56,635 nt of DNA, from the NCBI GenBank assembly GCA_023249105.1, contig JAHFDG010000021.1, positions 1 through 56,635 on the forward strand, written 5' to 3'. A program made the position numbers and the translations under genes. The first letter of the stretch is position 1. Each line of letters opens with the position of its first letter. Shown here piece by piece: positions 1 to 8,832 of this stretch. Source of the DNA: Candidatus Methanoperedens sp. (GTDB lineage Archaea > Halobacteriota > Methanosarcinia > Methanosarcinales > Methanoperedenaceae). The notes under the pieces were generated by a model, which saw only the letters and a list, made by a program, of their open reading frames with translations, had not been told where the DNA came from and made no database searches.

Positions 1-41
1 ACTTTCATTATATCGACATTTTCTATTTCCAATTTCCGCAT
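1..41 (-). CDS. 5' end of an unidentified gene, running off the left edge
   Basis: On the minus strand an ATG at 41-39 is preceded by GAGGTG four bases upstream, a good archaeal ribosome binding site. A TATA-like stretch (TATATACTATATAG) lies at about 60-75. Only about 13 codons (MRKLEIENVDIMK) fall inside the window, so the product cannot be named. The start signals are the whole of the evidence. Confidence 0.45.
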   Translation of the reverse strand, partial: MRKLEIENVDIMK

Positions 42-104
42 AATACACCTCAGTTATCTATATAGTATATAGACCAAGGTATATTAATTTATGCGCAATT
101 ACTT

Positions 105-539
105 ATGACGCTGTGTATAACTGGTGATTCTCCAACTAGGAGTTATGTGGCTCATCAAGGCAGTTTATTAACTATGCAAGAATGCACTATGACCATATCT
201 GGCATCGAAGAAGGAAAAATCCTATTATTTGACTTGGAATTTCGTAAATCCATACCAGTAATGAATACCGCCTCTAAAATATTAGAATATGTCCCCTATC
301 TTCTTATCAATGCTCTATCTATACTATGTGAATTAATTCCGATTGCAAAAACGGAATTCGTCACTGATTTAGGCAACGAATTCATAATACTTTCAAAAGA
401 AACCGTTGAACCAGAAAAAGGCGTTAAAGTGGGAATTATTAAAGAAATGAACCGGGTTAATGTTATAATCGAGGATCGTTATATATCGAGAGATGCTTTA
501 TCCAAAGCAATACAAATAACAAACATTAAAATTAACTGA
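105..539 (+). CDS. hypothetical protein, 144 aa
   Basis: An open frame of 144 residues with no family I recognise. There is a hydrophobic stretch at about residues 60-78, rich in Leu, Ile and Pro, which could be one membrane segment or a buried helix. The rest is mixed alpha/beta in composition and ends in a charged region. No clear ribosome binding site precedes the ATG at 105, and a later start (ATG at 174) is possible. It runs convergent to truD with 6 bases between the stops. It may be real because it fills the gap and does not overlap another gene, but confidence is modest. Confidence 0.4.
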   Translation: MTLCITGDSPTRSYVAHQGSLLTMQECTMTISGIEEGKILLFDLEFRKSIPVMNTASKILEYVPYLLINALSILCELIPIAKTEFVTDLGNEFIILSKETVEPEKGVKVGIIKEMNRVNVIIEDRYISRDALSKAIQITNIKIN

Positions 540-545
540 AATTAT

Positions 546-1832
546 TTATTTCTTCATATACTCCCTCAAAACAGTGGTAGCATAGCTCCCTTTCTGCAAA
601 GAAAAGTCAAGCGTGACTTTCGTCTTCCCTGCATTGATTTCATCCTCCGCAACACTGAATTCTGGCGAAAAAGACAGTATAATCTCCCTGCGCAGCCCTT
701 TTGAGGATAATTCGGGCATGAGAGAGACTTTGAATCCCTCAAGGTCGATGTTTAACTCACGCACAACCGCACGCTCAATCTCACCCGGCGCGCCTTCTGC
801 AAACTGTGTTTCATACCCCACAATAGGAGCAGTGACAAACGCCCGCCCCCTGTTGATGAGATTATTTATCCCCTCCAGGTTATCCTTCGTGACCTTCTGG
901 AGCCGCGAAGTATCAGGCAGACCCATTTCGTTCTTGAAACACACGATGTCCCCGTCATACGCCTCATGTATTGTCATTCCGGATGCAATCCGGCGGCTCA
1001 GGATAATATTGAAGATATATGATTGGTACGCATGCAGGAACATTGCCTGTAATTTCGGGGACAATTTTTTAAAAGCGCCTGTGTAATCATCAGGATACGC
1101 AATCAGGTGGTTCATCATAGCCCTCTCGAACTGGAGATGCAATGGATATAGCTTCAGTCCCTCTTTGTAGTCGCCCGTGTCCTGTACAAACTGGCGCGCT
1201 TCTCTTATCTCCTCCGGTTCATCGGGAAAGGCTCTTGCTATATATGTAAGCGCCGCATCCCTGAAATTACCCCGCGCGATAGCTTCGCCCACCACATGCG
1301 TCACAGGGCGCAGCTCACCGAACCTCTGGACGCCAAAGAAATTCGGCGCGCCCCGCAGAAACTCCTGCGTTATGGCTTTTACGCGGGAAAGCGTTTCTTC
1401 CTGCGATAGCTCGATATCCCGTATTGTTATCTTAAAACGATTCCCCCAGAGGTCACCGAGGCTTATTTTATTATTTGAGCGGCCGATAGGCTTTAACTCC
1501 ACATCCTTTAAACGGATACGCGATAAGTCCTCTTCGTTTACATCCCAGATACTTATTTTCTGTTTTGTAAGGGCGCGTTTATCCTTGGTTCCTGCCCAGC
1601 CGAACCTCTGCTGGCTTATTCTAAATATCCGCGCAAGGTCGCGCACAAGATGATGAGTGTCCCAGTTTTTTTTTGTCAGCTCTGCAATCAGGTATTTCCC
1701 GTTCGCGCTCTCAATCCTGTTCGTGAGCTCCTCTACCTGGAAATCCTCGATTTGCTGCCGGATGACCCCGCCGATTCCGGGAGTTTTAGTATAGTATAAG
1801 CCGATACCTATCGTATTATCCTGAATGATGAT
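546..1832 (-). CDS. truD: tRNA pseudouridine(13) synthase TruD, start codon unclear
   Basis: TruD-family pseudouridine synthases convert U13 (archaea and bacteria) or U35 (Pus7) of tRNA in the cytoplasm. The frame contains YYTKTPGIGGVIR near the N-terminus, QRFGWAGTKDKRA around the first third with the catalytic Asp region, and NFFGVQRFG, all hallmarks of TruD. The first ATG/GTG/TTG in frame is GTG at 1646, but that removes about 60 conserved residues. The frame stays open and homologous back to about 1803 and meets a stop only at 1865-1863. Between them lies no ATG, GTG or TTG, only ATC/ATC/ATT at 1832-1824 behind GGGGG. I extended the gene to 1832 (about 428 aa, normal for the family). Either a rare AUC/AUU start or a frameshift in the GGGGG run at 1842-1838 is implied. 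It is transcribed divergently from rimI. Confidence 0.85.
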   Translation of the reverse strand: MIIQDNTIGIGLYYTKTPGIGGVIRQQIEDFQVEELTNRIESANGKYLIAELTKKNWDTHHLVRDLARIFRISQQRFGWAGTKDKRALTKQKISIWDVNEEDLSRIRLKDVELKPIGRSNNKISLGDLWGNRFKITIRDIELSQEETLSRVKAITQEFLRGAPNFFGVQRFGELRPVTHVVGEAIARGNFRDAALTYIARAFPDEPEEIREARQFVQDTGDYKEGLKLYPLHLQFERAMMNHLIAYPDDYTGAFKKLSPKLQAMFLHAYQSYIFNIILSRRIASGMTIHEAYDGDIVCFKNEMGLPDTSRLQKVTKDNLEGINNLINRGRAFVTAPIVGYETQFAEGAPGEIERAVVRELNIDLEGFKVSLMPELSSKGLRREIILSFSPEFSVAEDEINAGKTKVTLDFSLQKGSYATTVLREYMKK

Positions 1833-1942
1833 AGCAACCCCCGTAAAAATGTATTGAATGAATCATAATCAGGTGCATATATATACATGATTAATATAAC
1901 CCTATGCGCTTTTAGGCGCCAGCAATTAATAACGGTGACAGA

Positions 1943-2380
1943 TTGATTATCATACGAAAATTCCAGCCCCAGGATTTCCAGTGGGTCATTGATATTGAAA
2001 GGAAGGTCTTTAATGAGCATGACCCTTACCTTTATATGCAGTTCTATGAGACATATCCTGAAACTTTTATTGTCGCTGAAATTAACGGTTTCGTGGTGGG
2101 ATATGTTGCCGGGTTCATGGCAAAAGAGGGAGTAGGCCGCGTTTTTTCTCTGGCCGTGCACCCCTCGTATCATAACAGGGGCGTGGGTGGCAATCTCTTA
2201 AAAGAGATAATCGAAATTTTCCGGAGTATGGGAGTTACCGAGGTAGTTCTTGAAGTGCGTTCGGGCAATATTAAAGCGAGAAGATTTTATGAAAGGCATG
2301 GTTTCCATAAGATTGGGATATTGGAAAAATACTATAATGATGCTGAGAATGCATGTTTGATGGAACTTGAAATAAAATAA
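1943..2380 (+). CDS. rimI: RimI-type ribosomal-protein-alanine N-acetyltransferase
   Basis: A 145-aa GNAT acetyltransferase, which transfers acetyl from acetyl-CoA to a protein N-terminus or amine. The CoA-binding R-G-x-G-G loop is in HNRGVGGNLL (residues about 75-84), preceded by the beta-4 strand FSLAVHPSY, and the C-terminal YERHGF motif is typical of RimI. Archaeal RimI enzymes act on the N-termini of ribosomal and other proteins. The start is TTG at 1943 with GGTGA four bases before it. It is convergent with the DUF5788-like gene, with adjoining stops (2380/2381). The exact substrate is not shown by the sequence. Confidence 0.85.
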   Translation: MIIIRKFQPQDFQWVIDIERKVFNEHDPYLYMQFYETYPETFIVAEINGFVVGYVAGFMAKEGVGRVFSLAVHPSYHNRGVGGNLLKEIIEIFRSMGVTEVVLEVRSGNIKARRFYERHGFHKIGILEKYYNDAENACLMELEIK

Positions 2381-2848
2381 TCATAAACTGTTTTTCTTGC
2401 CCACGTTTTTCAAAAAACCTATCCATCTGCGTGCGTCATCGACTTTCTGTTTTATTTCATCTCTTGGCTCTTTTAATTTGACCCTGCCAGCTTCGCATTC
2501 CCGTAAATCCATAATAGCGCGGATGAAACTTGCAATCTCGTTGTATAATCTTTTTGCCTCTTCGCGTGTCAAAGGAGTTTTTGAAAGGACCTCTTCATCC
2601 TGTTTTGATTTGGTTTCAAGCAAATTCACAAGTTCCAAAAGGCGAGCTTTTTCCTCCTCTGAAATCTCTTTATTATGAATGCATCGCCAGATGAGTTCAT
2701 GAAGTTTTATGTTTTTCCCATTCACCAGGACTTCATCTGGAACTTTCTCCCCGACCCAGATAAGATATCTATGCAGCCCGTTAAGTAGATGTTCCCGCTC
2801 TTCCATGGAGATATAATCATCCAGCTTAACCGATTCTTCTTCATTCAT
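2381..2848 (-). CDS. DUF5788-like conserved archaeal protein
   Basis: A 155-aa, highly charged, mostly helical soluble protein. It begins MNEEESVKLDDYISMEERE, carries a central WVGEKVPDEVLVNGKNIKLHEL segment, and ends in a helix with RRWIGFLKNVGKK. It resembles the DUF5788 family of methanogen-related archaea; I recognise this from memory and it should be checked. No catalytic motif is visible and no membrane segment is present. It lies 9 bases downstream of trxB on the same strand, so the two are probably cotranscribed. Function unknown. Confidence 0.7.
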   Translation of the reverse strand: MNEEESVKLDDYISMEEREHLLNGLHRYLIWVGEKVPDEVLVNGKNIKLHELIWRCIHNKEISEEEKARLLELVNLLETKSKQDEEVLSKTPLTREEAKRLYNEIASFIRAIMDLRECEAGRVKLKEPRDEIKQKVDDARRWIGFLKNVGKKNSL

Positions 2849-2857
2849 TATGTCAGT

Positions 2858-3766
2858 TTATAATCCCTCAATATACCTTTCAGCAGAAACAGCAGCGATT
2901 GCCCCGTCTCCTACTGCAGTAGCTATCTGACGCAAAGGAGTGACCCTGCAATCCCCGGCCACGAAAATACCCTTTACCGAGGTTTCCATTTTATCATTAG
3001 CGACAATAAAACCGCGCTCGTCCTTTGTTACATTTGCAAATACGGTGTTGGGAATAAGCCCCACATATATGAAAACCCCGTCTGTTTTTATTTCGGACAG
3101 CACATTCGTCTTTACGTTCCTGATAATCACTTTCCCGACAACCTTCTCGCCTGCTATTTCTTCCACCACGGAATCCCAGACAAAGCTTATTTTCGGGTTC
3201 GCAAAAGCATGTTCCTGGTTAATCTTCTCGGCGCGAAGTTGGTCCCGCCGGTGCACGATAATCACATTCTTTGCCATCTTGGTGAGGTAAATGGCTTCCG
3301 TGATAGCGGAATCCCCTCCCCCTACTACTACGACGACCTTATCCCTGAAAAAAAAGCCGTCGCAGGTGGCGCAATACGAGACGCCTCTCCCTATTAAATT
3401 AAGCTCACCTTTAGCACCTAATTTTTTTGGTGTGGTGCCTGTGGCTATTATGACGGTTTTTGTCTCAAAATCCCCTTCATATGTTTTCACGATTTTTGTT
3501 GCCCCCCTGTCCTCAATCCCGCTGACCTCGACCATACCTTTCATTTCAAGCCCGAATTTCAGGGCGTGCTCCTCAAATTTCCTCGCGAGGTCTCCACCGG
3601 ATATTTCAAGGAACCCCGGGAAGTTCTCCACAAGGTCTGTAACGATTATCTGCCCACCGACTCCCATTTTTTCAAGCAGCAGTGCATTTAACATTGCGCG
3701 CTTTGTGTATATCCCGGCTGTGAGGCCTGCGGGGCCGCCTCCGATTATTACTACATCGTGTACCAT
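2858..3766 (-). CDS. trxB: thioredoxin-disulfide reductase
   Basis: Flavoprotein that passes electrons from NAD(P)H through FAD and a redox disulfide to thioredoxin. At 302 aa it is the usual low-molecular-weight length. The FAD Rossmann loop GGGPAG is at residues 9-14, the redox-active pair is CATC at 132-135, and the nucleotide-binding GGGDSA is at about 149-154. The C-terminal FAD site GIFVAGDCR followed by RQIATAVGDG is intact. All catalytic features are present. It sits upstream of the DUF5788-like gene and downstream of the aglB stop, with a 110-bp gap that holds its promoter (AT-rich, TAAATATATGATG at about 3793-3805). Confidence 0.95.
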   Translation of the reverse strand: MVHDVVIIGGGPAGLTAGIYTKRAMLNALLLEKMGVGGQIIVTDLVENFPGFLEISGGDLARKFEEHALKFGLEMKGMVEVSGIEDRGATKIVKTYEGDFETKTVIIATGTTPKKLGAKGELNLIGRGVSYCATCDGFFFRDKVVVVVGGGDSAITEAIYLTKMAKNVIIVHRRDQLRAEKINQEHAFANPKISFVWDSVVEEIAGEKVVGKVIIRNVKTNVLSEIKTDGVFIYVGLIPNTVFANVTKDERGFIVANDKMETSVKGIFVAGDCRVTPLRQIATAVGDGAIAAVSAERYIEGL

Positions 3767-3876
3767 GATTTTTGTCCTTTACTTTTGATTTCCTAAATAT
3801 ATGATGTTAAATTAACTTAATAGCCTTTTCCAAAATCATATGGGATTTGGACAAGAAGCAATCGTCAAGGATGCAG

Positions 3877-6465
3877 TTAAACCAAATCAAGAGTTATAGT
3901 GTGACCTTCAAGGACATCCATATCACTTACATCGATTTGTTTTGAGACATTGCCAACGGTTACCGTATAAGGACCTGTTGGCCTGGTGTCAAAATTTGTG
4001 CCCCCCTTCTCTCCCGTGAAAAAACAACCGTTACATTCAAAAATTCCTGAAATTGGACCGAGCGTCGAATAGGGAACTGTAAATACATAAGTTCCGTTGG
4101 AGGCGGTGGTCTGTGAATATTGAACCTTTCTTTCAATGTTTGTTTTAATTGTATTTGTCAGCGTGACTGTAGTGTTTGGCGGCACCCGTCCCGTTATTTT
4201 TGCACCTTTTACATATTCAAAGACTTTTACAAGGCCTGAATTCTCTATTGGAATATGCCCTCTGTATAAAGTATTATAAATATATTTAATCTGCTGTTCC
4301 ATATATCCTCCTTCTGTATTTGGATTTTGAGGAGACTCGTGCACCAATCTATAGTTCTTTAAGCTATTACCATCAAAAATATGGAGTTTTGCCTCCATAT
4401 TATCATAATACTTCGAGGAAGGTACATCCTGAGGCCCCTGGTTCGTCTGGATCCACACGCGATAGCCATAATCTTCGTTCCAGATTCCAAAAATATCCAT
4501 TATTCCATATGCCATGAAACCATCACTCACAATATAGCGTGCTCCGGGTTTTCCATTAATTCCAAGAGCATTTAGTACACCAGAAGCCTCCTCCTCACTC
4601 TTTGCAGTTAAGAACGAAGACGCACCTGGCAGATGTTTCTCACCGCCGCCGATACCTCCCTGGAATGGGTTTGCATTGGGTATTCTGCGCGCCCAGTATG
4701 TTATAACATGCCCGTAGTCCCACCAGCTCATAACGCCGTATGCTGTCTCAGGATATGGATAAGTGCTATTTTTGGGTTGGTCATATTTTGCGAGATAGTC
4801 CATCCCGGGGTCAGGCGTGTTATAGCGCATCCAGGTAAGGGTTTCATACCATTCGCCAAATCCTCCGCCCGACGGCTCGCTTCCACCCCACCTTGAATAC
4901 TTCGTGTAGGTTTCGGAAAACGCTGGATAGGCAAAGAAAAGCAGCAGCATTACTACAAAAATCGTGGAAAGTACATGGCTCCCGCCAATATTTTTTATAT
5001 CGACTTGCCCCCCCCATCCCCCGAATATTAATAATCTCTCTGAAAGGGCTGCGCCAGCATAACCAACCATCAAGGCTACGTTCACCGCCGCATAATAAGC
5101 CCACCTGTTCTGACCGTACATTGCAAGAAGCATCACAATGCCCCACACCAGAAAGAGCATATCCTCAGGTCTTTGTTTTCTGGCAATCCTGTAGCCGATA
5201 ACAACCAGAACAGCTATAATAAACCAGAGGACAGCGTTGTCCGATTGCAGGGAGCCAAGTACGGGGAAATTACCCCAGAGCATGCCCGGTCTGTCAAAAA
5301 TCGATGTGGCTTCGGAGATGGTGTTGGCACCACCGGTGTGGACCGCAAATATGGTGGCAGGTGCATTCACAACAGCACTGTACATTTGAGGCAGAACCAT
5401 TTTTATTGTTAACATGCCCAGTGCAAAGAAGCCGCCCAGAGAAATGGGATAGTAGTACGAGCTATATCCTCTTTTTTTCATCTCGTTTGAGATAATACTT
5501 AACGCAATCGGCATGCCCATGCCGACGAGAGGCACTGCTATGTGGAACCATGAATATTTATCCGTCGCAAAACCACGTTCAGGATTAAAATATGGCAGCA
5601 TGGAAATTAAATTGATTAAAAACATGGGCACTGCTGCTATGGCAAGGTAATCGGTTGACCTGCCACGCATGTCGTCTATTATATACTGAATCAGAATGAA
5701 TATAGCGATAATCAAGGCAAAAAATGGAGCCCCGGGCCAGCTAAGCTGATAACCGGCAAGCATCACACCAGCAAATATTGAATACAAAACCGGCTTTTCT
5801 TTCAGGCGCACCTCAGAAAATTTTATATTTCTTTCCCTGCCGGCTTTTAATGAAAAAATAAAGAAAGCAATGGTCGCAGTACTGAAAAGCACCTCTGCAA
5901 CATGGTTGTCAGTGAAGCCAAGCGTTGAGCGGGAGAAAAACTGTCCTGGCAATATAGCGATCATAAATGCTGCAAGCAGACCGGTGGTCCTGTTGCGCAG
6001 GCTTTTACCTATGTAATACACGGGGAAAACGACAAGAGCGCCAAATACAGATGGGAAATAAGCACCTATCGTGTTCACTGTTTGCATATTGTAGCTGCCA
6101 AAACCAACTATTAGAGAGATAGTGGCAATCAACTGGGTCCATAGAGGTCCCCAATGCAAGGGGCTACCAAATGGATACAACGAAAAGGGATCAAAAGTAA
6201 GCCTGTGCGGGAAATTATAAAGGGTATTTTCCACAAGGCGCATCTGGAATACTGAATCGTCTGAAGCAAAAGCAACAACGCCATTCCTGAAAACGCTGTC
6301 ATAGGGCATCACTGTCCTTAAATAGAGTGAAAGGACGAAAGCGGCTAACAGAAGGATAGCGAAAATGTAATTAAAATAGGGTGGTATTATTAACCCGGTT
6401 TTAACTTCCTTTTTACCATTATTGACGGATTTTTTTAAGTCTTGCTTTTTTTTGTTACGAGTCAT
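3877..6465 (-). CDS. aglB: archaeal oligosaccharyltransferase (STT3/AglB), N-glycosylation
   Basis: The catalytic subunit that moves a lipid-linked glycan onto Asn of N-x-S/T sequons on the outer face of the membrane. The basic cytosolic N-terminus is followed by about a dozen membrane helices to residue about 515. The first acidic catalytic motif is FASDDSVFQMRLVEN (residues 66-80), the second is GFTDNHVAEV (183-191), the TISE loop motif is at 382-385, and the signature WWDYG is at 581-585. A beta-rich extracytoplasmic tail follows, with a CNGC pair near the C-terminus (about residue 806). The length of 862 aa is normal for euryarchaeal AglB. It overlaps the upstream GT4 gene by four bases, so it is cotranscribed with it, and it anchors the glycan locus that fills the next 45 kb. 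Confidence 0.96.
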   Translation of the reverse strand: MTRNKKKQDLKKSVNNGKKEVKTGLIIPPYFNYIFAILLLAAFVLSLYLRTVMPYDSVFRNGVVAFASDDSVFQMRLVENTLYNFPHRLTFDPFSLYPFGSPLHWGPLWTQLIATISLIVGFGSYNMQTVNTIGAYFPSVFGALVVFPVYYIGKSLRNRTTGLLAAFMIAILPGQFFSRSTLGFTDNHVAEVLFSTATIAFFIFSLKAGRERNIKFSEVRLKEKPVLYSIFAGVMLAGYQLSWPGAPFFALIIAIFILIQYIIDDMRGRSTDYLAIAAVPMFLINLISMLPYFNPERGFATDKYSWFHIAVPLVGMGMPIALSIISNEMKKRGYSSYYYPISLGGFFALGMLTIKMVLPQMYSAVVNAPATIFAVHTGGANTISEATSIFDRPGMLWGNFPVLGSLQSDNAVLWFIIAVLVVIGYRIARKQRPEDMLFLVWGIVMLLAMYGQNRWAYYAAVNVALMVGYAGAALSERLLIFGGWGGQVDIKNIGGSHVLSTIFVVMLLLFFAYPAFSETYTKYSRWGGSEPSGGGFGEWYETLTWMRYNTPDPGMDYLAKYDQPKNSTYPYPETAYGVMSWWDYGHVITYWARRIPNANPFQGGIGGGEKHLPGASSFLTAKSEEEASGVLNALGINGKPGARYIVSDGFMAYGIMDIFGIWNEDYGYRVWIQTNQGPQDVPSSKYYDNMEAKLHIFDGNSLKNYRLVHESPQNPNTEGGYMEQQIKYIYNTLYRGHIPIENSGLVKVFEYVKGAKITGRVPPNTTVTLTNTIKTNIERKVQYSQTTASNGTYVFTVPYSTLGPISGIFECNGCFFTGEKGGTNFDTRPTGPYTVTVGNVSKQIDVSDMDVLEGHTITLDLV

Positions 6466-7610
6466 ATTATCTCTGATATAACTTTAAGATACAACTTACT
6501 TATTACATCCCATCCTAACGCTGGAGGGCTATATATTTTTTCGCTTCCGAAGTGTTTAATGAGCTGCATCTTTATAGCATCACTGTTCCCGGGGGGCACA
6601 AAAGATGTTCCTGCATAGCTTCCCATGGATTCTTTCAATCCCCCTACCTCCGAAACTATTACCGGTTTTCCAAACGACATTGCGATATGGGCAATGCCAC
6701 TTTGTGAAGCCCTTGTATATGGCAAAACTACAATATTTGCGGCACTGAAATATATCGGAATCTTATTGTCAGGAACATAATCATTGACAAGGGTAATTTT
6801 CTCATGGTACCTGGATGATTTTATTTGATTTAGCAGTCCACCCCCATCTTCCCAGATTTCACCGACAATGAGAAGCCTGCTTCTTTTAGCAATGTTTTCT
6901 GGTAATTTGTCAAAAGCATTAACCAGGTAAGCTATTCCCTTATATTTCCGTATTAAACCAAATGAGAGAATCACGCATTCTTCTTTAATAGACAGGAGTT
7001 CTTTTGCTTTTTTGTTTTCCATTATCTCATAGTGATCATACAGCCCATGTGGTATAACATGAATTTTTTGCGGGTCAATTTTATACCGTTGTGCCACTAA
7101 AAATTTATCTGATTTCGAATGCACGATATATGTATTAAGATTCCTGCGAAGAATTGTCCCCATTAAACGAGAATACATCCTGATAGGCAGGAAGCCCTCT
7201 TCCAGGGGGTCAACGACCTCATGGAATTCTATTATCAATTTTGATTTTAGCAGCATGCCCATTATTTTCAATAAAAGGTGCATATGTGATACCGAAGACG
7301 TCCACCATTGCAAAATAATGACGTCTGATTTCGATTTCTTTAGATATCGGTATGCTCTATGCCATGTTATCGGATTGTTGTAGTCCATGCCATCAAACAC
7401 CCCTACCTGAGGCAAGAACTCAAGATCCGAGATGTTCTTGCCTACATGCGCACGCCCGGGAAACAGGAATTCCGGAAGTAACCGTCTAAAACAGATAACA
7501 GACACGGTGCCGGATTCCGATAAAGCATTGGCAAGCCGTATAGTAAAATAACTAATCCCGCTTAAGAATCGCTTTGATGGGCCTACAATGCAGATATTTA
7601 TATTACGCAT
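6462..7610 (-). CDS. GT4-type glycosyltransferase, variant donor site
   Basis: A two-domain GT-B protein of 382 aa. The N-terminal Rossmann domain starts INICIVGPSKRFLSGISYFT. The C-terminal GT1/GT4 domain has ILSFGLIRKYKGIAYLVNAF at mid-protein and NIVVLPYTRASQSGIAHIAM where the donor-binding E-x7-E motif should lie. In that place neither Glu is present; Ala and Ser occupy the positions. It is a GT4 subfamily I cannot assign to a particular sugar. The start overlaps nothing upstream, and its stop overlaps the aglB start (ATGA), so the two form an operon. It probably adds a sugar to the lipid-linked glycan on the cytosolic face. Confidence 0.88.
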   Translation of the reverse strand: MRNINICIVGPSKRFLSGISYFTIRLANALSESGTVSVICFRRLLPEFLFPGRAHVGKNISDLEFLPQVGVFDGMDYNNPITWHRAYRYLKKSKSDVIILQWWTSSVSHMHLLLKIMGMLLKSKLIIEFHEVVDPLEEGFLPIRMYSRLMGTILRRNLNTYIVHSKSDKFLVAQRYKIDPQKIHVIPHGLYDHYEIMENKKAKELLSIKEECVILSFGLIRKYKGIAYLVNAFDKLPENIAKRSRLLIVGEIWEDGGGLLNQIKSSRYHEKITLVNDYVPDNKIPIYFSAANIVVLPYTRASQSGIAHIAMSFGKPVIVSEVGGLKESMGSYAGTSFVPPGNSDAIKMQLIKHFGSEKIYSPPALGWDVISKLYLKVISEII

Positions 7611-7672
7611 AAATTCGTACTACATTATCTTTATATTAAATTAATGCGTTGGTGGAAACGAGGCAGTCTTAA

Positions 7673-8761
7673 GTGAAAATAGCACAGGTATGTCCCCGGT
7701 ATTACCCGGATATCGGAGGAGTTGAAACACATGTGCGTGAGATTAGTGAACGACTTGTAAAATTGGGGTTCGATGTTGAAGTTGTCTGCACCGATCCGAC
7801 CGGCAAATTGCCCAAACACGAGATAACAAACGGGGTTACAGTAACACGATTCAAATCAATTGCGCCTGGCGATGCCTACTTCTTTGCCCCTCAGATTTAT
7901 TGTTATTTAAAAGATCAAAGTTATGACATTATTCATGCTCACAGTTATCATGCGCTTCCAGCGCTTTTTGCTGTGCTGGCAAAGAATGGGCGCAGGCTTA
8001 TCTTTACGCCGCACTATCACAGGGAAGGGCATACGCTTTTCAGAAACTTACTGCATAAACCATACAAACTAATCGGCAGCAAAATCTTTGAAATGGCTGA
8101 TAAAGTGATATGCGTATCAGAATATGAAAAAAGAAACGTCCTATCAGACTTCAAAGTACCCCCTGGAAGAATTGAAAAAATCCCAAACGGTCTTAATTTT
8201 GCCGAGTTTGCAAATATCAAACCTGACAAAAAATCTAACGGTGAGAGTATATTGTTATATGTTGGGCGACTGGAAAAATATAAAGGTATTCAGTTTATAA
8301 TAGAAACCCTCCCACACTTGCAGAATTTTAAACTGGAAGTCGTTGGAAAAGGGCAATATGAAAAGAATCTCCGCAAGCTTGCGGAAGAACTGTCAGTCAC
8401 GAAACTCATCAACTGGCATAAAAACCTGACACGAAGGGAGTTACTACAATACTATGCACAGGCAGATGAGTTCTTAATGCTCTCAACACACGAGGCATAC
8501 GGCATCACAATAGCAGAGGCGCTTATGTCCGGCACGCCATGTATTGTGGCATTGGGAAGCGCACTTGATGAGTTTGTGGATGGGGAACGATGCTTCGGAA
8601 TTGAAACTCCAATCACAACAGACAAGCTGGTTAACGCAATACAACAGGTAAATAATGCCGGTATAAAAGGAAAAATGAATACCAATAATTTTCCATTTGC
8701 TGACTGGAATGAAGTCACGGATAAATTAATTGGCATATATAAAGGGCTCAATAGGTGGTGA
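7673..8761 (+). CDS. GT4 glycosyltransferase
   Basis: A 362-aa retaining GT-B glycosyltransferase of the PimA/WbaZ type. The N-terminal acceptor domain has YYPDIGGVETHVREIS, a glycine loop followed by the helix that contacts acceptor phosphate. The C-terminal nucleotide-sugar domain has LLYVGRLEKYKGIQ and the donor motif E-x7-E in HEAYGITIAEALMSG. The start is GTG at 7673, and no strong ribosome site is visible. It is divergent from the aglB operon across a 62-bp gap that must hold both promoters. The sugar specificity cannot be read. Confidence 0.92.
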   Translation: MKIAQVCPRYYPDIGGVETHVREISERLVKLGFDVEVVCTDPTGKLPKHEITNGVTVTRFKSIAPGDAYFFAPQIYCYLKDQSYDIIHAHSYHALPALFAVLAKNGRRLIFTPHYHREGHTLFRNLLHKPYKLIGSKIFEMADKVICVSEYEKRNVLSDFKVPPGRIEKIPNGLNFAEFANIKPDKKSNGESILLYVGRLEKYKGIQFIIETLPHLQNFKLEVVGKGQYEKNLRKLAEELSVTKLINWHKNLTRRELLQYYAQADEFLMLSTHEAYGITIAEALMSGTPCIVALGSALDEFVDGERCFGIETPITTDKLVNAIQQVNNAGIKGKMNTNNFPFADWNEVTDKLIGIYKGLNRW

Positions 8762-8832
8762 TGTTTATAAAAGCAGGGAATACCATATCACAAAGGTTAA
8801 ATAAAACTTGATAAATAATCAGGAAAAATATA

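Noticed and set aside
1808-2173. A 121-codon minus-strand frame overlapping rimI
   Set aside because: It is antisense to the GNAT gene. Its only interest is that it supplies an ATG if the G run at 1842-1838 in truD is miscounted.
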